Source of the DNA: Microbacterium sp. APC 3901
Lineage (GTDB): Bacteria; Actinomycetota; Actinomycetes; Actinomycetales; Microbacteriaceae
Assembly: GCF_030407765.1 (NCBI RefSeq)
Contig: NZ_JASDCU010000006.1
Location: 124,001-188,000 of the forward strand
Direction: 5' to 3'
Length of the DNA stretch: 64,000 nucleotides
The first letter of the stretch is position 1. Each line of letters opens with the position of its first letter. A program made the translations under genes and the position numbers. The notes under the pieces are model-generated. The model saw only the letters and a program-made list of their open reading frames with translations. It was not told the origin of the DNA and did no database searches. Below are positions 23,683 to 32,843 of the stretch, piece by piece.

Positions 23683-23979
23683 TCAGGCGCTGGCTCTGCG
23701 CGGGCGCCTTCTCAACGCGCGCGGAAGGGTGAACGAGAACGTGCGCGCGCGGTGCTTCGGTGCGCTCGCGGCCTCGAGAGCCTCGCGCGCGTCGGCGAGG
23801 GACTCGAACGCCCCGAGCTCGGTCCCGCGCTGATCCCGGGCGAGATGCGTCGCGCCGTCGAACTCGATGAATCCGGCGAACTCGCCGGATCGGGTCGCGA
23901 CATGCACGTCTGCGTCGGCCTGTTTCCAGGTCAGCGGATCGGAAGGAGGAAAGGTAGTCATGCTCATGGTCATACTCAT
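23683..23979 (-). CDS. Small hypothetical protein (about 98 aa)
   Basis: This short protein contains WKQADADVHVATRSGEFAGF, then IEFDGATHLARDQRGTELGA, and ends in a basic tail RALRRRPRRASA. The middle part looks like a small beta-rich domain found in actinobacterial proteins of unknown role. Four ATG codons occur within 18 bases (23979, 23973, 23967, 23961), so the exact start is open. It is a single gene between the desaturase and the tat genes. Confidence 0.6.
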   Translation of the reverse strand: MSMTMSMTTFPPSDPLTWKQADADVHVATRSGEFAGFIEFDGATHLARDQRGTELGAFESLADAREALEAASAPKHRARTFSFTLPRALRRRPRRASA

Positions 23980-24158
23980 TGCTGTGTGACGGGCGCGCGA
24001 TATCGCGACCCGCAAGATGTGAGATCGAGGGAGGATGCCGCGCGCATCGATGCACGTGGTCCGGAATGGCCCTGATCAGTGGCTCCGTGGACGGCCTAGA
24101 TAGGGCCAGAACACACGGTGCATCATTACTCTAGCAGGTCGGCATCACCGATGGCGAT

Positions 24159-24596
24159 TCAGCTGTCGGCCGGGACCCACACACGTCGCGGGTGGCCTGA
24201 GGATCCCGCCACGATCCACGCACCCGCGGGCTCGGGCTCGGGCCGCACGTCATCGACAACATCTGCCGTCGCCTCGTCGGCCGTCGGACCGTCTGCCCTC
24301 GGATCGATCGATCTCCGCTCGCTCCTCTCAGAGACCTCCCCCGCCGCCCACGCGTCGCGGATGATCCGCCGCGGATCGTATTGCCGAGGATCCAATGCGG
24401 TCCACTCCTCACGGATGCTCGCCACCCCGGCCTCCTGCTCCGCTCGCCGCGCCGCATGGCCCGCAAGCAGCGTGGCCCGGCGGACGAGCGCCCCGAGACG
24501 GCCCGCGTACTCCGGCAGCCGTCGAGGACCGATGATCACCGCCGCGATCAGCGCGACCAGGAACAGCTTCTCGATGGTGAGACCGAACATGGTCAT
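24159..24596 (-). CDS. tatB: Sec-independent translocase subunit TatB
   Basis: This 145-residue protein has an N-terminal membrane helix (FGLTIEKLFLVALIAAVIIG) followed by GPRRLPEYAGRLGALVRRA, the TatA/B glycine-hinge and amphipathic helix, then a long polar tail. The FG start and the length fit TatB rather than TatA. The ATG at 24596 overlaps the tatC stop in ATGA; a second ATG two codons later is equally possible. It is the last gene of a tatA-tatC-tatB cluster and would work with TatC as the receptor for twin-arginine substrates. Confidence 0.82.
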   Translation of the reverse strand: MTMFGLTIEKLFLVALIAAVIIGPRRLPEYAGRLGALVRRATLLAGHAARRAEQEAGVASIREEWTALDPRQYDPRRIIRDAWAAGEVSERSERRSIDPRADGPTADEATADVVDDVRPEPEPAGAWIVAGSSGHPRRVWVPADS

Positions 24597-25399
24597 CCCT
24601 CCGTCGCCTCGGCGACCATCGCGGCGGCCCTGCGGTCGGCCCTCCTGTCGTGGAGCGCGGCGATGAGCAGCGCCATCAGGAACAGCAGGGTCATGGGAAC
24701 GGCTATCAGGAACATCGACAGCACGTCGGCCGCCGGAGTCACGATCGCGCTGAACAGCACGATCGCGACGATGACGATTCGCCAGCTCCTCGCGATCGCC
24801 CGGGCCGAGACCACGCCCAGCAGATTCAGCATCACGAGGAACACGGGAAGAACGAAGGCGATGCCCGTGGCGAGCACGATCTTGAGGATGAAGTCGACGT
24901 AGTACGACGCCTGCAGCAGGGTGCTGTCTTCGGTCGAGGCGAAGCTCGCGAGCAGCTCGACCATATGGGGGAAGAGCAGGAGACCTGCCAGGCAACCGCC
25001 GACGAACAGGGGGACGGATGCCGCGAGGAACCCGAACGTGTACTTCTTCTCCCTCGCGTTGAGACCGGGGGCCAGGAAGGCGAGCAGCTCGTACATCCAC
25101 ACCGGACTCGACAGAGCGACACCCGCGAAGAGCGCGATCTTGAGCTTGAGGTCGAAGGCCCCGGTGATGCTGTCGTAGTTCAGGCTCGCGTCCCGCGATT
25201 CGGCGAGCGCCGTGATGGGGGCCCGAACGACCTCGAGCATCTGGTCGGACAGGAGATACCCGGCGGCCACCCCGACCAGGAGCGCCGCCACCGCACGGAA
25301 CGAGCGCGTGCGCGCCTCCCGCAGGTGAGACGACAGCGGCATCCCGGTCGGGGCGGGCGATCTGCTCGCCCCGACGGCGTCAGCGGCGAGCGCGGACAC
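24593..25399 (-). CDS. tatC: Sec-independent translocase subunit TatC
   Basis: This 268-residue protein has six helices. SSHLREARTRSFRAV near the N-terminus corresponds to the conserved TatC HL-E-R signal-recognition segment, and FDLKLKIALFAGVALSSPVWMYELLAFLAPGL is the family core. The GTG at 25399 begins three bases after the tatA stop. It forms the twin-arginine receptor together with TatB. The adjacent gene encodes a Tat-exported lipoprotein, so this may be a dedicated or second Tat system; another tat locus elsewhere in the genome cannot be excluded. Confidence 0.92.
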   Translation of the reverse strand: MSALAADAVGASRSPAPTGMPLSSHLREARTRSFRAVAALLVGVAAGYLLSDQMLEVVRAPITALAESRDASLNYDSITGAFDLKLKIALFAGVALSSPVWMYELLAFLAPGLNAREKKYTFGFLAASVPLFVGGCLAGLLLFPHMVELLASFASTEDSTLLQASYYVDFILKIVLATGIAFVLPVFLVMLNLLGVVSARAIARSWRIVIVAIVLFSAIVTPAADVLSMFLIAVPMTLLFLMALLIAALHDRRADRRAAAMVAEATEG

Positions 25400-25402
25400 C
25401 GT

Positions 25403-25645
25403 CTACTCCGCGGCCCGCAGAGCAGGCCTGATGACGTCGGCGGAGTCGCGAGCGCCCGCAGGCTCCCCGTCTCTCGGTGCCGGCTCGACCCGGACCTCGC
25501 CCGGGGCGTCTGCGACCTCCGACTTGAGGATGCGCATGGACTGACCGACGCTCTTTGCGAGGGCCGGGAGCTTCGCGGCGCCGAAGATCAGGACCACGAT
25601 CGCGAGGATGATCAGGGCGTGCCACCCTGTGAGGTTCTGCAGCAT
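25403..25645 (-). CDS. tatA: Sec-independent translocase subunit TatA
   Basis: This 80-residue protein has a single N-terminal helix (LTGWHALIILAIVVLIFGAA) followed by the FGAAKLPALAKSVGQSMRI hinge and amphipathic helix typical of TatA, and an acidic/proline tail. GAAGGAAG lies just before the ATG. It heads the tatA-tatC-tatB operon and lies 37 bp after the end of the dioxygenase-like gene on the same strand, so read-through is possible. Confidence 0.92.
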   Translation of the reverse strand: MLQNLTGWHALIILAIVVLIFGAAKLPALAKSVGQSMRILKSEVADAPGEVRVEPAPRDGEPAGARDSADVIRPALRAAE

Positions 25646-25682
25646 GTCTTCCTTCTTCCTGTGTCAGGTGTGTGATTCGCGT

Positions 25683-26666
25683 TCAGTCGGACGGCGGCTC
25701 GCCGCCGCCTCCGGGGCCGCCCTCGCCGCCCGACGGGGCGGATCCTGCGCTCGGCGTCGTGGTCGTGTCGACGCCGACCACGAGCGTCGCGGAGTATCCG
25801 CTGCCGACGTCACCGGCGACCGTGGCCAGCTGCAGCGCGCCGGAGTCGTCGCCGAAGACGTTGTCTCCGGCGAGGCTCGTCTGTGAGAGGTTCTGCGCGG
25901 ACCCCGGGTAACGGGAGTCGGCGTATACGACGGTGCAGACGTCCTCCGGCAGCGCCAGCTGGGACGTGGCGATGGCGTTGGCCGAGTCGGTGATCGAGTC
26001 GACGTCCGGATAGACCTCGAAGTGGATGTGCGGCCAGCGGCCCGAATAGCAGCCGGGGAAGATCGACGTGAACGAGACCCTGCCTTCGGCATCCGCGACC
26101 TGCACCCCGCGGAGGTAGGTGACGTCCTCGAGGCCGGAGGAGTACATCGAGTACTCGCCCTCAGCCGTGCAGTGCCATGCGTAGACCGCGACTCCCTCGA
26201 ACGGGACGCTGCCGTTCGCGAGGTCGATGACCTGAAGCTCGAAGGTGAGCGGTATGCCGTCGGCGGTCGCCGATCCGTCGATCGAGGTCGTGATGTCCTG
26301 ACGCACGATGCCCGAATCCTCGAGGACATCCGGCCCGTTCGATCCGTCGCCGGGGTAGGGCCCTGCGGTCTCATCGGGGATCTCCCCCGCCGCGGTCGTG
26401 GTCGTCGACCCAGACGAGCCTCCGGTGTCGGTCGTCGATGTCGAGTCGCCCGAGCTCGACGTGCTGCTCTCCGACGGCACGCACGCGGCGAGGACCATCG
26501 CGCCCACGCCGAGACCGGCGAGCCCGAGGACGCCGCGGCGGGTCACCAGGGTGCGGATGTCGAACGCGGCGCCCTGATCGACGACCTCCTCGTCGACCCG
26601 GTCGAGCAGTCGCCCCTCGTAGGTCGGGCCCTCAGGGGTCTGTACGGGTTCGGGGATGCGGCTCAT
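25683..26666 (-). CDS. Tat-exported intradiol dioxygenase-like lipoprotein
   Basis: This 327-residue protein has a late twin-arginine signal (VTRRGVLGLAG, Arg 43-44) ending in the lipobox LAAC (Cys about 62), so it should be exported folded and lipid-anchored. A Ser/Thr/Gly-rich linker follows. The C-terminal domain resembles intradiol ring-cleavage dioxygenases: VAVYAWHC and the WPHIHFEVY motif, with Tyr and His candidates for iron binding. Extracellular members of this family are known, but substrates are mostly undefined. The ATG at 26666 has GAGGAGC upstream. The tail is Gly/Pro-rich. Its position beside tatABC suggests it is a main client of that translocase. Confidence 0.85.
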   Translation of the reverse strand: MSRIPEPVQTPEGPTYEGRLLDRVDEEVVDQGAAFDIRTLVTRRGVLGLAGLGVGAMVLAACVPSESSTSSSGDSTSTTDTGGSSGSTTTTAAGEIPDETAGPYPGDGSNGPDVLEDSGIVRQDITTSIDGSATADGIPLTFELQVIDLANGSVPFEGVAVYAWHCTAEGEYSMYSSGLEDVTYLRGVQVADAEGRVSFTSIFPGCYSGRWPHIHFEVYPDVDSITDSANAIATSQLALPEDVCTVVYADSRYPGSAQNLSQTSLAGDNVFGDDSGALQLATVAGDVGSGYSATLVVGVDTTTTPSAGSAPSGGEGGPGGGGEPPSD

Positions 26667-26755
26667 GATCGTGCTCCTCTCGGCGTGGATGGGTGTCGAT
26701 GTACCCATGGTCACGGAGGATGCGATCAGTGAACTATGCCTCGCCTATGCGATGT

Positions 26756-27925
26756 CTATGACTCCCGACGCACAGGCGGATGCAGGACGAGCACGACGAC
26801 GATCACGACCAGGACGGCGGCGGTGATCACCACCGGGATCGGCAGGATCGAGTCGAGCAGCACCACGGCCGCACCGAGCGGAATGACCGTGTTCACCACC
26901 CTGTCGGCGTGCTCGCGGATCGCGATCCACCAGATGCCGAGCAGGAAGATCGCGATCGGGATGGCCACCGTGAGCGACGCGACGGCCTGGGGGAGATGGC
27001 TCTCGCCGGTCGGGACGTCGAGCTCGACCTCGATTCCGGCCGAGAACGCGGCGGCCGCAGCGAAGACGAGATAGTGCGAGTACCCGTAGCGGAGCGTGCG
27101 GCCGAGCGTCGTGATCGCCCGGTGATGCGGCGGCCAGAAGTAGATCCACCACAGAGAGGCGGTCACCACCAGCGTCAGCACCGAGATCGCGATGAGCGGA
27201 ACGAAGGAGTCGAGCTCATTCTTCGCCTCGATGATCGCGTTGGCGGAGGCGAGGAGGCTCTCGCCGAGCACGATGAGCGTGAAGAGACCGTAGCGTTCGG
27301 TGATGTGATGCGGATGCCATGGCGTCTGCCCACGGCGCTCGGCGAACACCGGCACGCTGACCTCGACGAGGGCGAAGACCACGAAGGCCACGAGCTGGAG
27401 CGGCCCTGAAGGGACGAGCAGGAACAGCACCCACAGCATCTGCACGGCGGCGATGCCGAAGGCGTAGCGACGAGTCGCGGCCTTGAGCTCCCCCGCCCCA
27501 CGTGACGCGCGCAGCCATTGCCCGATCATCGCGAGGCGCATCACGATGTAGCCGATCACCGGAAGGGTGAAATCTCCGTGCTCGAACGCCGCGGGTATCC
27601 CGGCCGCCAGCACGAGCACGCCCCCCATCTGCACGATCGTCGTGACGCGGTAGAGCCAGTCGTCGGTGTCGAATGATGTGGCGAACCACGTGAAGTTCAT
27701 CCACGCCCACCACACCGCGAAGAACACCAGCAGGTAAGAGGTGATGCCGTGGACGAAGTCGCCGTGGCTCAACGCGTGGTGCAGTTGGGCCGAGGCGATG
27801 CTCACCGCGACGACGAACACGAGATCGAAGAACAGCTCGAGTGTGCTGGCAGTGCGATGGGGTTGCGCCGGATCTCTCGGCAGCATGCGGCTGAGACGGA
27901 ATCGGGGGGGCGGGGTGGCGGTCAC
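26756..27925 (-). CDS. LtrA-like low-temperature-requirement membrane protein
   Basis: This 389-residue, multi-helix membrane protein has the N-terminal signature TASTLELFFDLVFVVAVSIA and the conserved HPHHITERYGLFTLIVLGES, both typical of the LtrA family. Biochemical function is unknown for the family. The GTG at 27925 is chosen because TATCGT ends exactly six bases upstream, indicating a leaderless transcript; the frame opens earlier. The gene stands alone between the dioxygenase-like gene and the exopolysaccharide locus. Confidence 0.88.
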   Translation of the reverse strand: MTATPPPRFRLSRMLPRDPAQPHRTASTLELFFDLVFVVAVSIASAQLHHALSHGDFVHGITSYLLVFFAVWWAWMNFTWFATSFDTDDWLYRVTTIVQMGGVLVLAAGIPAAFEHGDFTLPVIGYIVMRLAMIGQWLRASRGAGELKAATRRYAFGIAAVQMLWVLFLLVPSGPLQLVAFVVFALVEVSVPVFAERRGQTPWHPHHITERYGLFTLIVLGESLLASANAIIEAKNELDSFVPLIAISVLTLVVTASLWWIYFWPPHHRAITTLGRTLRYGYSHYLVFAAAAAFSAGIEVELDVPTGESHLPQAVASLTVAIPIAIFLLGIWWIAIREHADRVVNTVIPLGAAVVLLDSILPIPVVITAAVLVVIVVVLVLHPPVRRES

Positions 27926-27931
27926 GCGGTC

Positions 27932-27937
27932 ACGATA
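27932..27937 (-). promoter_or_regulatory. -10 box of a leaderless-type promoter (LtrA-like gene)
   Basis: On the minus strand TATCGT is followed by GACCGC and then the GTG at 27925, the six-base spacing seen at several genes here. Confidence 0.5.
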
Positions 27938-28025
27938 TCGACGTCGCTCGCCATCCGAGCACGCGTACTGGAATAAAGGTTGATCCACTCGCGTGAATTA
28001 CCTTCCGCTGAACGTTCGGTTCCGC

Positions 28026-28031
28026 TAGAGT
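28026..28031 (+). promoter_or_regulatory. Possible -10 box for the exopolysaccharide operon
   Basis: TAGAGT lies about 200 bases before the start of the polyprenyl-phosphate sugar transferase. The same hexamer occurs at 58541-58546 before the cytidylyltransferase. If used, it would give a long leader that includes the CTGGGGA repeats. Confidence 0.35.
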
Positions 28032-28152
28032 GAACGAAGTCTGCAGTGCCTGCTGCCAGCAACACCGTGTGGGACGGTGACCGCTAATCGTGATTTGGGA
28101 TCACGGATGCAGCAGGACCCGAGGGGTCGGGACGCAGACGATGCCATGGACG

Positions 28153-28203
28153 TGGGGTCCGTGGTCTGGGGAATATCTGGGGATAACTATGGCGCACTGG
28201 GGA
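28153..28203 (+). promoter_or_regulatory. CTGGGGA repeat cluster upstream of the sugar transferase
   Basis: Three copies of CTGGGGA start at 28166, 28177 and 28197 (spacing 11 and 20 bp), with a further TGGGG at 28153. The middle copy reads TATCTGGGGAT. The cluster lies 36-86 bases before the ATG at 28239. Similar clusters precede four other surface-polysaccharide or surface-protein genes in the window. Confidence 0.65.
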
Positions 28204-28238
28204 ATTCTGCGTACATTCAGGGCTCAAGGGGCTTCGGC

Positions 28239-29771
28239 ATGACTTCCGTCGAGGATGCCCTGAGCATCACTCGCACGGGGTCGGTCTTCACGCCGGTCGC
28301 TGCTCCGCGAGCCGCCCAGTCGGTCACGCGCACGGTGGTCACACCTCGCGTGTCCGCAACGCTGGAGCGACGCCGTCAGTGGGAACGGCGTTATCGGATG
28401 CGACTGCAGATCACGGATGCTGGGGTCATCCTGTTCTCGGTCGGAATCACAGCAGCGGTCCAGGTGATGACCGGTGTCGCAGGGGAAGAGGCCCTGCGCA
28501 ACGGCATTCTGCTGGCCTCGCTCTGGTATCTGATGCTCGGCGCGCTGCACACCCGTGACGCAGCGCTGTTCCGCGCCAGCGCCACCGAGTACCGCGGCGT
28601 GGCACACGCCAGCGGGCTGGCGTTCGGGATCATCGCCATGCTCAGCGTCGTGCTCGGCTGGCAGACGATGCAGCTCGTGCTGCTCGTCGGCCTGCCGCTC
28701 GGGCTCCTCACCCTGCTCGGCACGCGATGGGCGTGGCGGCACTGGCTGACGACGCAGCGTGCGCGGGGGCGTTTCGCCTCGCGCACGCTCGTCGTCGGCA
28801 ACCGCGACGACGTCGAGTACGTCATCCGCACCCTGCACCCGATCGGCGCCTCCGGGTACCAGGTCGTCGGTGCGACGCTGCTCGACGGCAATGCACGCGA
28901 TGTCGAAGCCCGCGGCGAGCAGTTCCCGGTGCTCGGCAACGTCAACTCCGTCTCGACGGTGGCTGCCGAACTGGGCGCTGACACGATCATCGTGGCGAGC
29001 CGGCCGGACGGCGAGCCCGACTTCGTGAAGCACTTGAGCTGGCAGCTCGAAGGCACCGCAGCAGAGCTCGTGCTCTCCAGCCGCCTCACCGATGTCGCCG
29101 GCCCGCGCATCTCCTTCGCACCGGTCGAGGGCCTTCCTCTCATCCAGGTGCAGATCCCCTCGTACGAGGGAGGCCAGCACGTCCTGAAGCGCGCTCTCGA
29201 CATCGTCGTCGCCTCCGTCGCGCTCATCCCGATCGCGCTCATCACGCCGCTGCTCGCGCTGCTCGTGAAACTGGACTCTCCCGGCCCCCTGTTCTTCTCG
29301 CAGGAACGCGTCGGTCGAGACGGCCGCACCTTCAAGATCATGAAGTTCCGTTCGATGAAGACCGATGCCGAGCAGCAGCTCGCGACGCTCAAGGAGCAGA
29401 ACCAGGGAGCCGGCCTGCTGTTCAAGATGAAAGACGACCCGCGTGTCACGCGAGTCGGCCGGATCCTGCGCAAGCTGTCCCTCGACGAGCTGCCGCAGTT
29501 CTGGAACGTCCTCGTCGGCGACATGAGCGTCGTGGGTCCGCGTCCCCCGCTGCCCACCGAGGTCACCGCATACGACGGCACCGTGTTCCGGCGTCTCTAC
29601 ATCAAGCCCGGGATCACCGGCCTGTGGCAGGTCTCCGGACGCAGCGATCTCTCGTGGGACGAGAGCGTTCGGCTCGACCTGCGATACGTCGAGAACTGGT
29701 CGGTCATGAACGACCTGCAGATCATGTGGCGCACCGCCAAGGTCATGGTCCGGCCCAGCGGAGCATACTGA
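28239..29771 (+). CDS. Undecaprenyl-phosphate sugar transferase (WbaP/exopolysaccharide type)
   Basis: This 510-residue enzyme starts exopolysaccharide repeat-unit synthesis by moving a sugar phosphate onto the lipid carrier. It has an N-terminal set of four helices, a CoA-binding-like middle domain (SRTLVVGNRDDVEYVIRTLH) and a C-terminal bacterial sugar transferase domain: LKRALDIVVASVAL, FSQERVGRDGRTFKIMKFRS, VGPRPPLP and GLWQVSGRSDLSW. The ATG at 28239 (MTSVEDALS) is preferred because upstream in-frame codons run through the repeat cluster. It is the first gene of a run of three, with the next start four bases after its stop. Confidence 0.93.
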   Translation: MTSVEDALSITRTGSVFTPVAAPRAAQSVTRTVVTPRVSATLERRRQWERRYRMRLQITDAGVILFSVGITAAVQVMTGVAGEEALRNGILLASLWYLMLGALHTRDAALFRASATEYRGVAHASGLAFGIIAMLSVVLGWQTMQLVLLVGLPLGLLTLLGTRWAWRHWLTTQRARGRFASRTLVVGNRDDVEYVIRTLHPIGASGYQVVGATLLDGNARDVEARGEQFPVLGNVNSVSTVAAELGADTIIVASRPDGEPDFVKHLSWQLEGTAAELVLSSRLTDVAGPRISFAPVEGLPLIQVQIPSYEGGQHVLKRALDIVVASVALIPIALITPLLALLVKLDSPGPLFFSQERVGRDGRTFKIMKFRSMKTDAEQQLATLKEQNQGAGLLFKMKDDPRVTRVGRILRKLSLDELPQFWNVLVGDMSVVGPRPPLPTEVTAYDGTVFRRLYIKPGITGLWQVSGRSDLSWDESVRLDLRYVENWSVMNDLQIMWRTAKVMVRPSGAY

Positions 29772-29775
29772 GTAC

Positions 29776-30942
29776 ATGATCAAGGGGAATGCCCTCACCA
29801 TTGCGATGGTGGGGACACGGGGGGTGCCCGCGGCCTACGGCGGATTCGAGACGGCTGTAGAAGAGGTCGGTCGACGACTCGCAGATCGGGGTCACGACGT
29901 CGTCGTCTACACGCGGGGCTCGAAGAGCCGCGAGAAGAAGTACTTGGGGATGCGGGTGGTGCACCTCCCCGCGATCCCCGTGAAGCAGGTCGAGACGCTG
30001 AGCCACACCGGATTCTCGGCACTCCACCTGATCTTCCGACGGCGTCCGCACGCGGCCTTCGTGTTCAACGCCGCGAACTCGCCGTTCGTGCCGCTGCTCC
30101 GCCTGCGACGTGTGCCCACCGCCCTGCACATGGACGGGCTCGAGTGGCGGCGATCCAAATGGGGTCCACGCGGCAAGGCCTACTACCGGTGGGCAGAGCA
30201 GTTCGGCGTGCGCACGAGTGACGCGCTGATCGCGGACGCGCCCGGCATCGCCGACTACTACACGCATCAGTTCGACGTGCCCACCGAGATGATCCGCTAC
30301 GGTGCTCCGATCCTCGATGCCGTCGCCGACACCCGCCTCGACGAACTCGACCTCAGTCCCGGCGGCTACCACTTGATCGTCGCCCGTTTCGAACCCGAGA
30401 ACCACGTGCTCGAGATCGTGGAGGGCTTCCGTCGGAGCTCCGCGAACCTGCCGCTCGTCGTCGTCGGCTCCGCCCCGTACAGCAACGAGTACACCGAGCG
30501 GATCCAGCGGGCCGCCCAGGGCGACGAACGCATTCGCCTCGTCGGTGGCGTCTACGACCAGGAGCTCCTCGACGCACTGTACTTCCACGCGCTCACCTAC
30601 GATCACGGTCACTCGGTCGGAGGCACGAACCCGTCGCTGCTGCGGGCGATGGGCGCCGGCACGGCGACGATCGCATTCGATGTGCCGTTCAACCGCGAGG
30701 TGCTCGAGGGCAACGGATGGTTCTTCACGACACCGGACGAGGCCGCAGCGGCGTTCGAGCGCGCCGAGGCCGACCACGCCGGGGCGCGCGAAAGCGGGCG
30801 CCGCGCTCAGGAGCGGGCGCAGGCGGTGTTCCGCTGGGATGAGGTGGCAGACGCCTACGAAGATCTCGCTCGACGGCTCTCATCGGGCCAGAGCGTGCAC
30901 AGGATCGCTCGCCGTGCGCGCCGACGGGCGGAGGACTGGTGA
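29776..30942 (+). CDS. Glycosyltransferase (GT4, DUF1972/rhamnosyltransferase-like)
   Basis: This 388-residue protein has the N-terminal signature VGTRGVPAAYGGFETAVEEV of the DUF1972 group and a GT-B C-terminal half with the donor-site region HSVGGTNPSLLRAMGAG. Members often transfer rhamnose to a lipid-linked sugar. It starts four bases after the sugar transferase and overlaps the next glycosyltransferase by four bases (GTGA), so it likely adds the second sugar of the repeat unit. Sugar specificity is inference. Confidence 0.9.
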   Translation: MIKGNALTIAMVGTRGVPAAYGGFETAVEEVGRRLADRGHDVVVYTRGSKSREKKYLGMRVVHLPAIPVKQVETLSHTGFSALHLIFRRRPHAAFVFNAANSPFVPLLRLRRVPTALHMDGLEWRRSKWGPRGKAYYRWAEQFGVRTSDALIADAPGIADYYTHQFDVPTEMIRYGAPILDAVADTRLDELDLSPGGYHLIVARFEPENHVLEIVEGFRRSSANLPLVVVGSAPYSNEYTERIQRAAQGDERIRLVGGVYDQELLDALYFHALTYDHGHSVGGTNPSLLRAMGAGTATIAFDVPFNREVLEGNGWFFTTPDEAAAAFERAEADHAGARESGRRAQERAQAVFRWDEVADAYEDLARRLSSGQSVHRIARRARRRAEDW

Positions 30943-32078
30943 CCGGCTCCTCCTCCCGGACCATCCTCGTCGCGCACCCGGGTGCCGAGATGTTCGGCTC
31001 CGACCGCATGCTGCTCGAGAGCGTGATCGGCTTCGTCGAGAGCGGTGCGCGCGTCGTCGTGGCGCTGCCGGGGCGTGGAATGCTCGACATCGAACTCCGC
31101 AGAGCCGGCGCAGAAGTCGTCATCATCCCGATGCTCGTCCTGAGAAAGGTCCTGCTCACACCCCGTGGCCTGCCGACGCTCTTCCGCGATATGTTCCGCG
31201 GTCTCGGCGCATCCTGGCGGCTGATCAGTCGGGTGCGCCCTGATGTCGTCTATGTGTCGACCATCATCGTCCCGCAGTGGCCGCTCGTGGCCCGCGTCCG
31301 CGGAATCCGAGCTGTGAGCCACGTGCACGAGGCCGAGGCTTCGGGCAACCGCCTGGTGAACACGCTGCTCTATCTGCCTCACCTCGCAGCCCGTCGCACG
31401 CTGGTGAACAGCCGCTTCAGCCTCGACACCATAGAGAACGCGCTCTCGCCGCTCGCGCGCAGAAGCGTCGTGGTCTACAACGGAGTGGCCTCTCCCGAGC
31501 GCCCCGCCGCGCCACGACGCAGCATCGACGGACCGTTCCGGGTGCTGTTCATCGGCCGCCTCTCCCCCCGCAAGGGGCCTGATGTCGTCATCGACGCTGC
31601 GGCCGAACTGGCACGGTCGGGGCACGATGTCCGAGTCACCCTCCTCGGTGCGGTCTTCGCCGGCTACGAGTGGTTCGAGGAGGATCTCCGACGCCGAGCC
31701 GCCGAGTCGGGCATCGAGGTCGTCTTCGCCGGCTTCCACCAGAGCATCTGGCCGTTCCTCGAGGATGCCGATGTGCTGACCGTTCCGTCGCGCGTGGACG
31801 AGCCCTTCGGAAACACTGCGGTCGAGGGCATCCTCGCGTGTCGCCCGGTGGTCGCGAGCGACAGCAGCGGTCTGCGCGAGGCCGCCGGTGGCTATCCCAC
31901 GTCGACGCTCGTGCCGGCTGACGATCCGCAGGCGCTGGCCGCCTCACTCGGCCGGATCATCGAAGACTGGACGACGGTGCGGGACGGAGTCGACGGATCG
32001 CGTCGCATCGCCCTTGAGCGTCACGCCCCCGAGCAGTATCGGGCGAGGGTCACCGAACTCGTGCTCGTCTCGTCGTGA
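30939..32078 (+). CDS. Glycosyltransferase family 4
   Basis: This 379-residue GT-B enzyme has VAHPGAEMFGSDRMLLESVI at the acceptor side and the donor-binding half FIGRLSPRKGPDVVIDAAAE, FAGFHQSIWPFLEDADVLTV and PFGNTAVEGILACRPVVAS, where the Glu of the EX7E-like motif is visible. The GTG start overlaps the previous gene. It probably adds a further sugar to the lipid-linked repeat unit in the cytoplasm. Confidence 0.9.
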   Translation: MTGSSSRTILVAHPGAEMFGSDRMLLESVIGFVESGARVVVALPGRGMLDIELRRAGAEVVIIPMLVLRKVLLTPRGLPTLFRDMFRGLGASWRLISRVRPDVVYVSTIIVPQWPLVARVRGIRAVSHVHEAEASGNRLVNTLLYLPHLAARRTLVNSRFSLDTIENALSPLARRSVVVYNGVASPERPAAPRRSIDGPFRVLFIGRLSPRKGPDVVIDAAAELARSGHDVRVTLLGAVFAGYEWFEEDLRRRAAESGIEVVFAGFHQSIWPFLEDADVLTVPSRVDEPFGNTAVEGILACRPVVASDSSGLREAAGGYPTSTLVPADDPQALAASLGRIIEDWTTVRDGVDGSRRIALERHAPEQYRARVTELVLVSS

Positions 32079-32099
32079 CTCCCCCGCGTTCGCCCGCGG

Positions 32100-32714
32100 T
32101 CACGGTGCTGTCGTGAGCGCCCTGACAGCCGCACCGAGACGAGACGACGCCGCTTCGATCGTTCGCAGCACTCGTTCGTGGCGCGCGCGACTCGTATGCG
32201 CGTCGGGGATGTCGAAGCCCGCGTCCGGCTCTGTGCGGCGCCAGCGCGACGGCCTCGGAGGCTCGACCAGCCCGCGCTGCGCGTTCATCAGCGCGGCGAG
32301 CGTCGCGAGATCGAAGTCCGTCGCCGCCACTCGCGTCGAGCGCGCGTGCTCCGCGAGCGCGGCTGCCTCGAGCAGAGTGAAGGAGCGCGTCCGCGCCGCA
32401 GGGTTCAGCAGCGCGACAGCTCCTCGCTCGGCAGCCGTCGCGGTGAGGATGAGCTCGGCTGAATCGATGTGCTCGGGCGTCAGTCGCGACGATCGGTATC
32501 GCTCTGCGAATTCCGACCACCCCGGCCGCTCGGCCAACCTCGAACGCATCGTGTGGCAGACGGCGACGCCGCCGCGGGCGCTGGCTCCGGCGGAGGCGAA
32601 CACCGAGTCATCCGGTGCACCGAACGCCGCGAGCTCCCGCGCCATGAGGAACGAGATCACCGGCGATCGGCATACGTTCGCCGCGCAGACGGCGAGCACC
32701 GATTCGGGCCGCAT
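32100..32714 (-). CDS. Low-molecular-weight protein tyrosine phosphatase-like
   Basis: This 204-residue protein begins with VCAANVCRSP, the CX5RS phosphate loop of low-molecular-weight tyrosine phosphatases. A DIPDAH segment near residue 170 may supply the acid. The ATG at 32714 has GAGGAGAA upstream. It lies antisense between polysaccharide genes and diverges from the BY-kinase gene across 130 bp, so the pair probably form the kinase/phosphatase switch that controls chain length. It is somewhat longer than the usual 150 residues. Confidence 0.82.
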   Translation of the reverse strand: MRPESVLAVCAANVCRSPVISFLMARELAAFGAPDDSVFASAGASARGGVAVCHTMRSRLAERPGWSEFAERYRSSRLTPEHIDSAELILTATAAERGAVALLNPAARTRSFTLLEAAALAEHARSTRVAATDFDLATLAALMNAQRGLVEPPRPSRWRRTEPDAGFDIPDAHTSRARHERVLRTIEAASSRLGAAVRALTTAP

Positions 32715-32843
32715 TCATTCTCCTCACATGCCGGTGGCTCTAGGCTATACAGCGCACCTGCGTGCCTGCTCTGTGCGAATGGATCCTGTGGGGGGCGAAT
32801 CGTCACGGATGGCAGGCAGCTGGACTCGGTACGGGGGAACAAC

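Noticed and set aside
26756-27925. Link of the LtrA-like gene to the exopolysaccharide locus
   Set aside because: It is divergent, has its own leaderless promoter and lacks the CTGGGGA repeats, so it appears independent.
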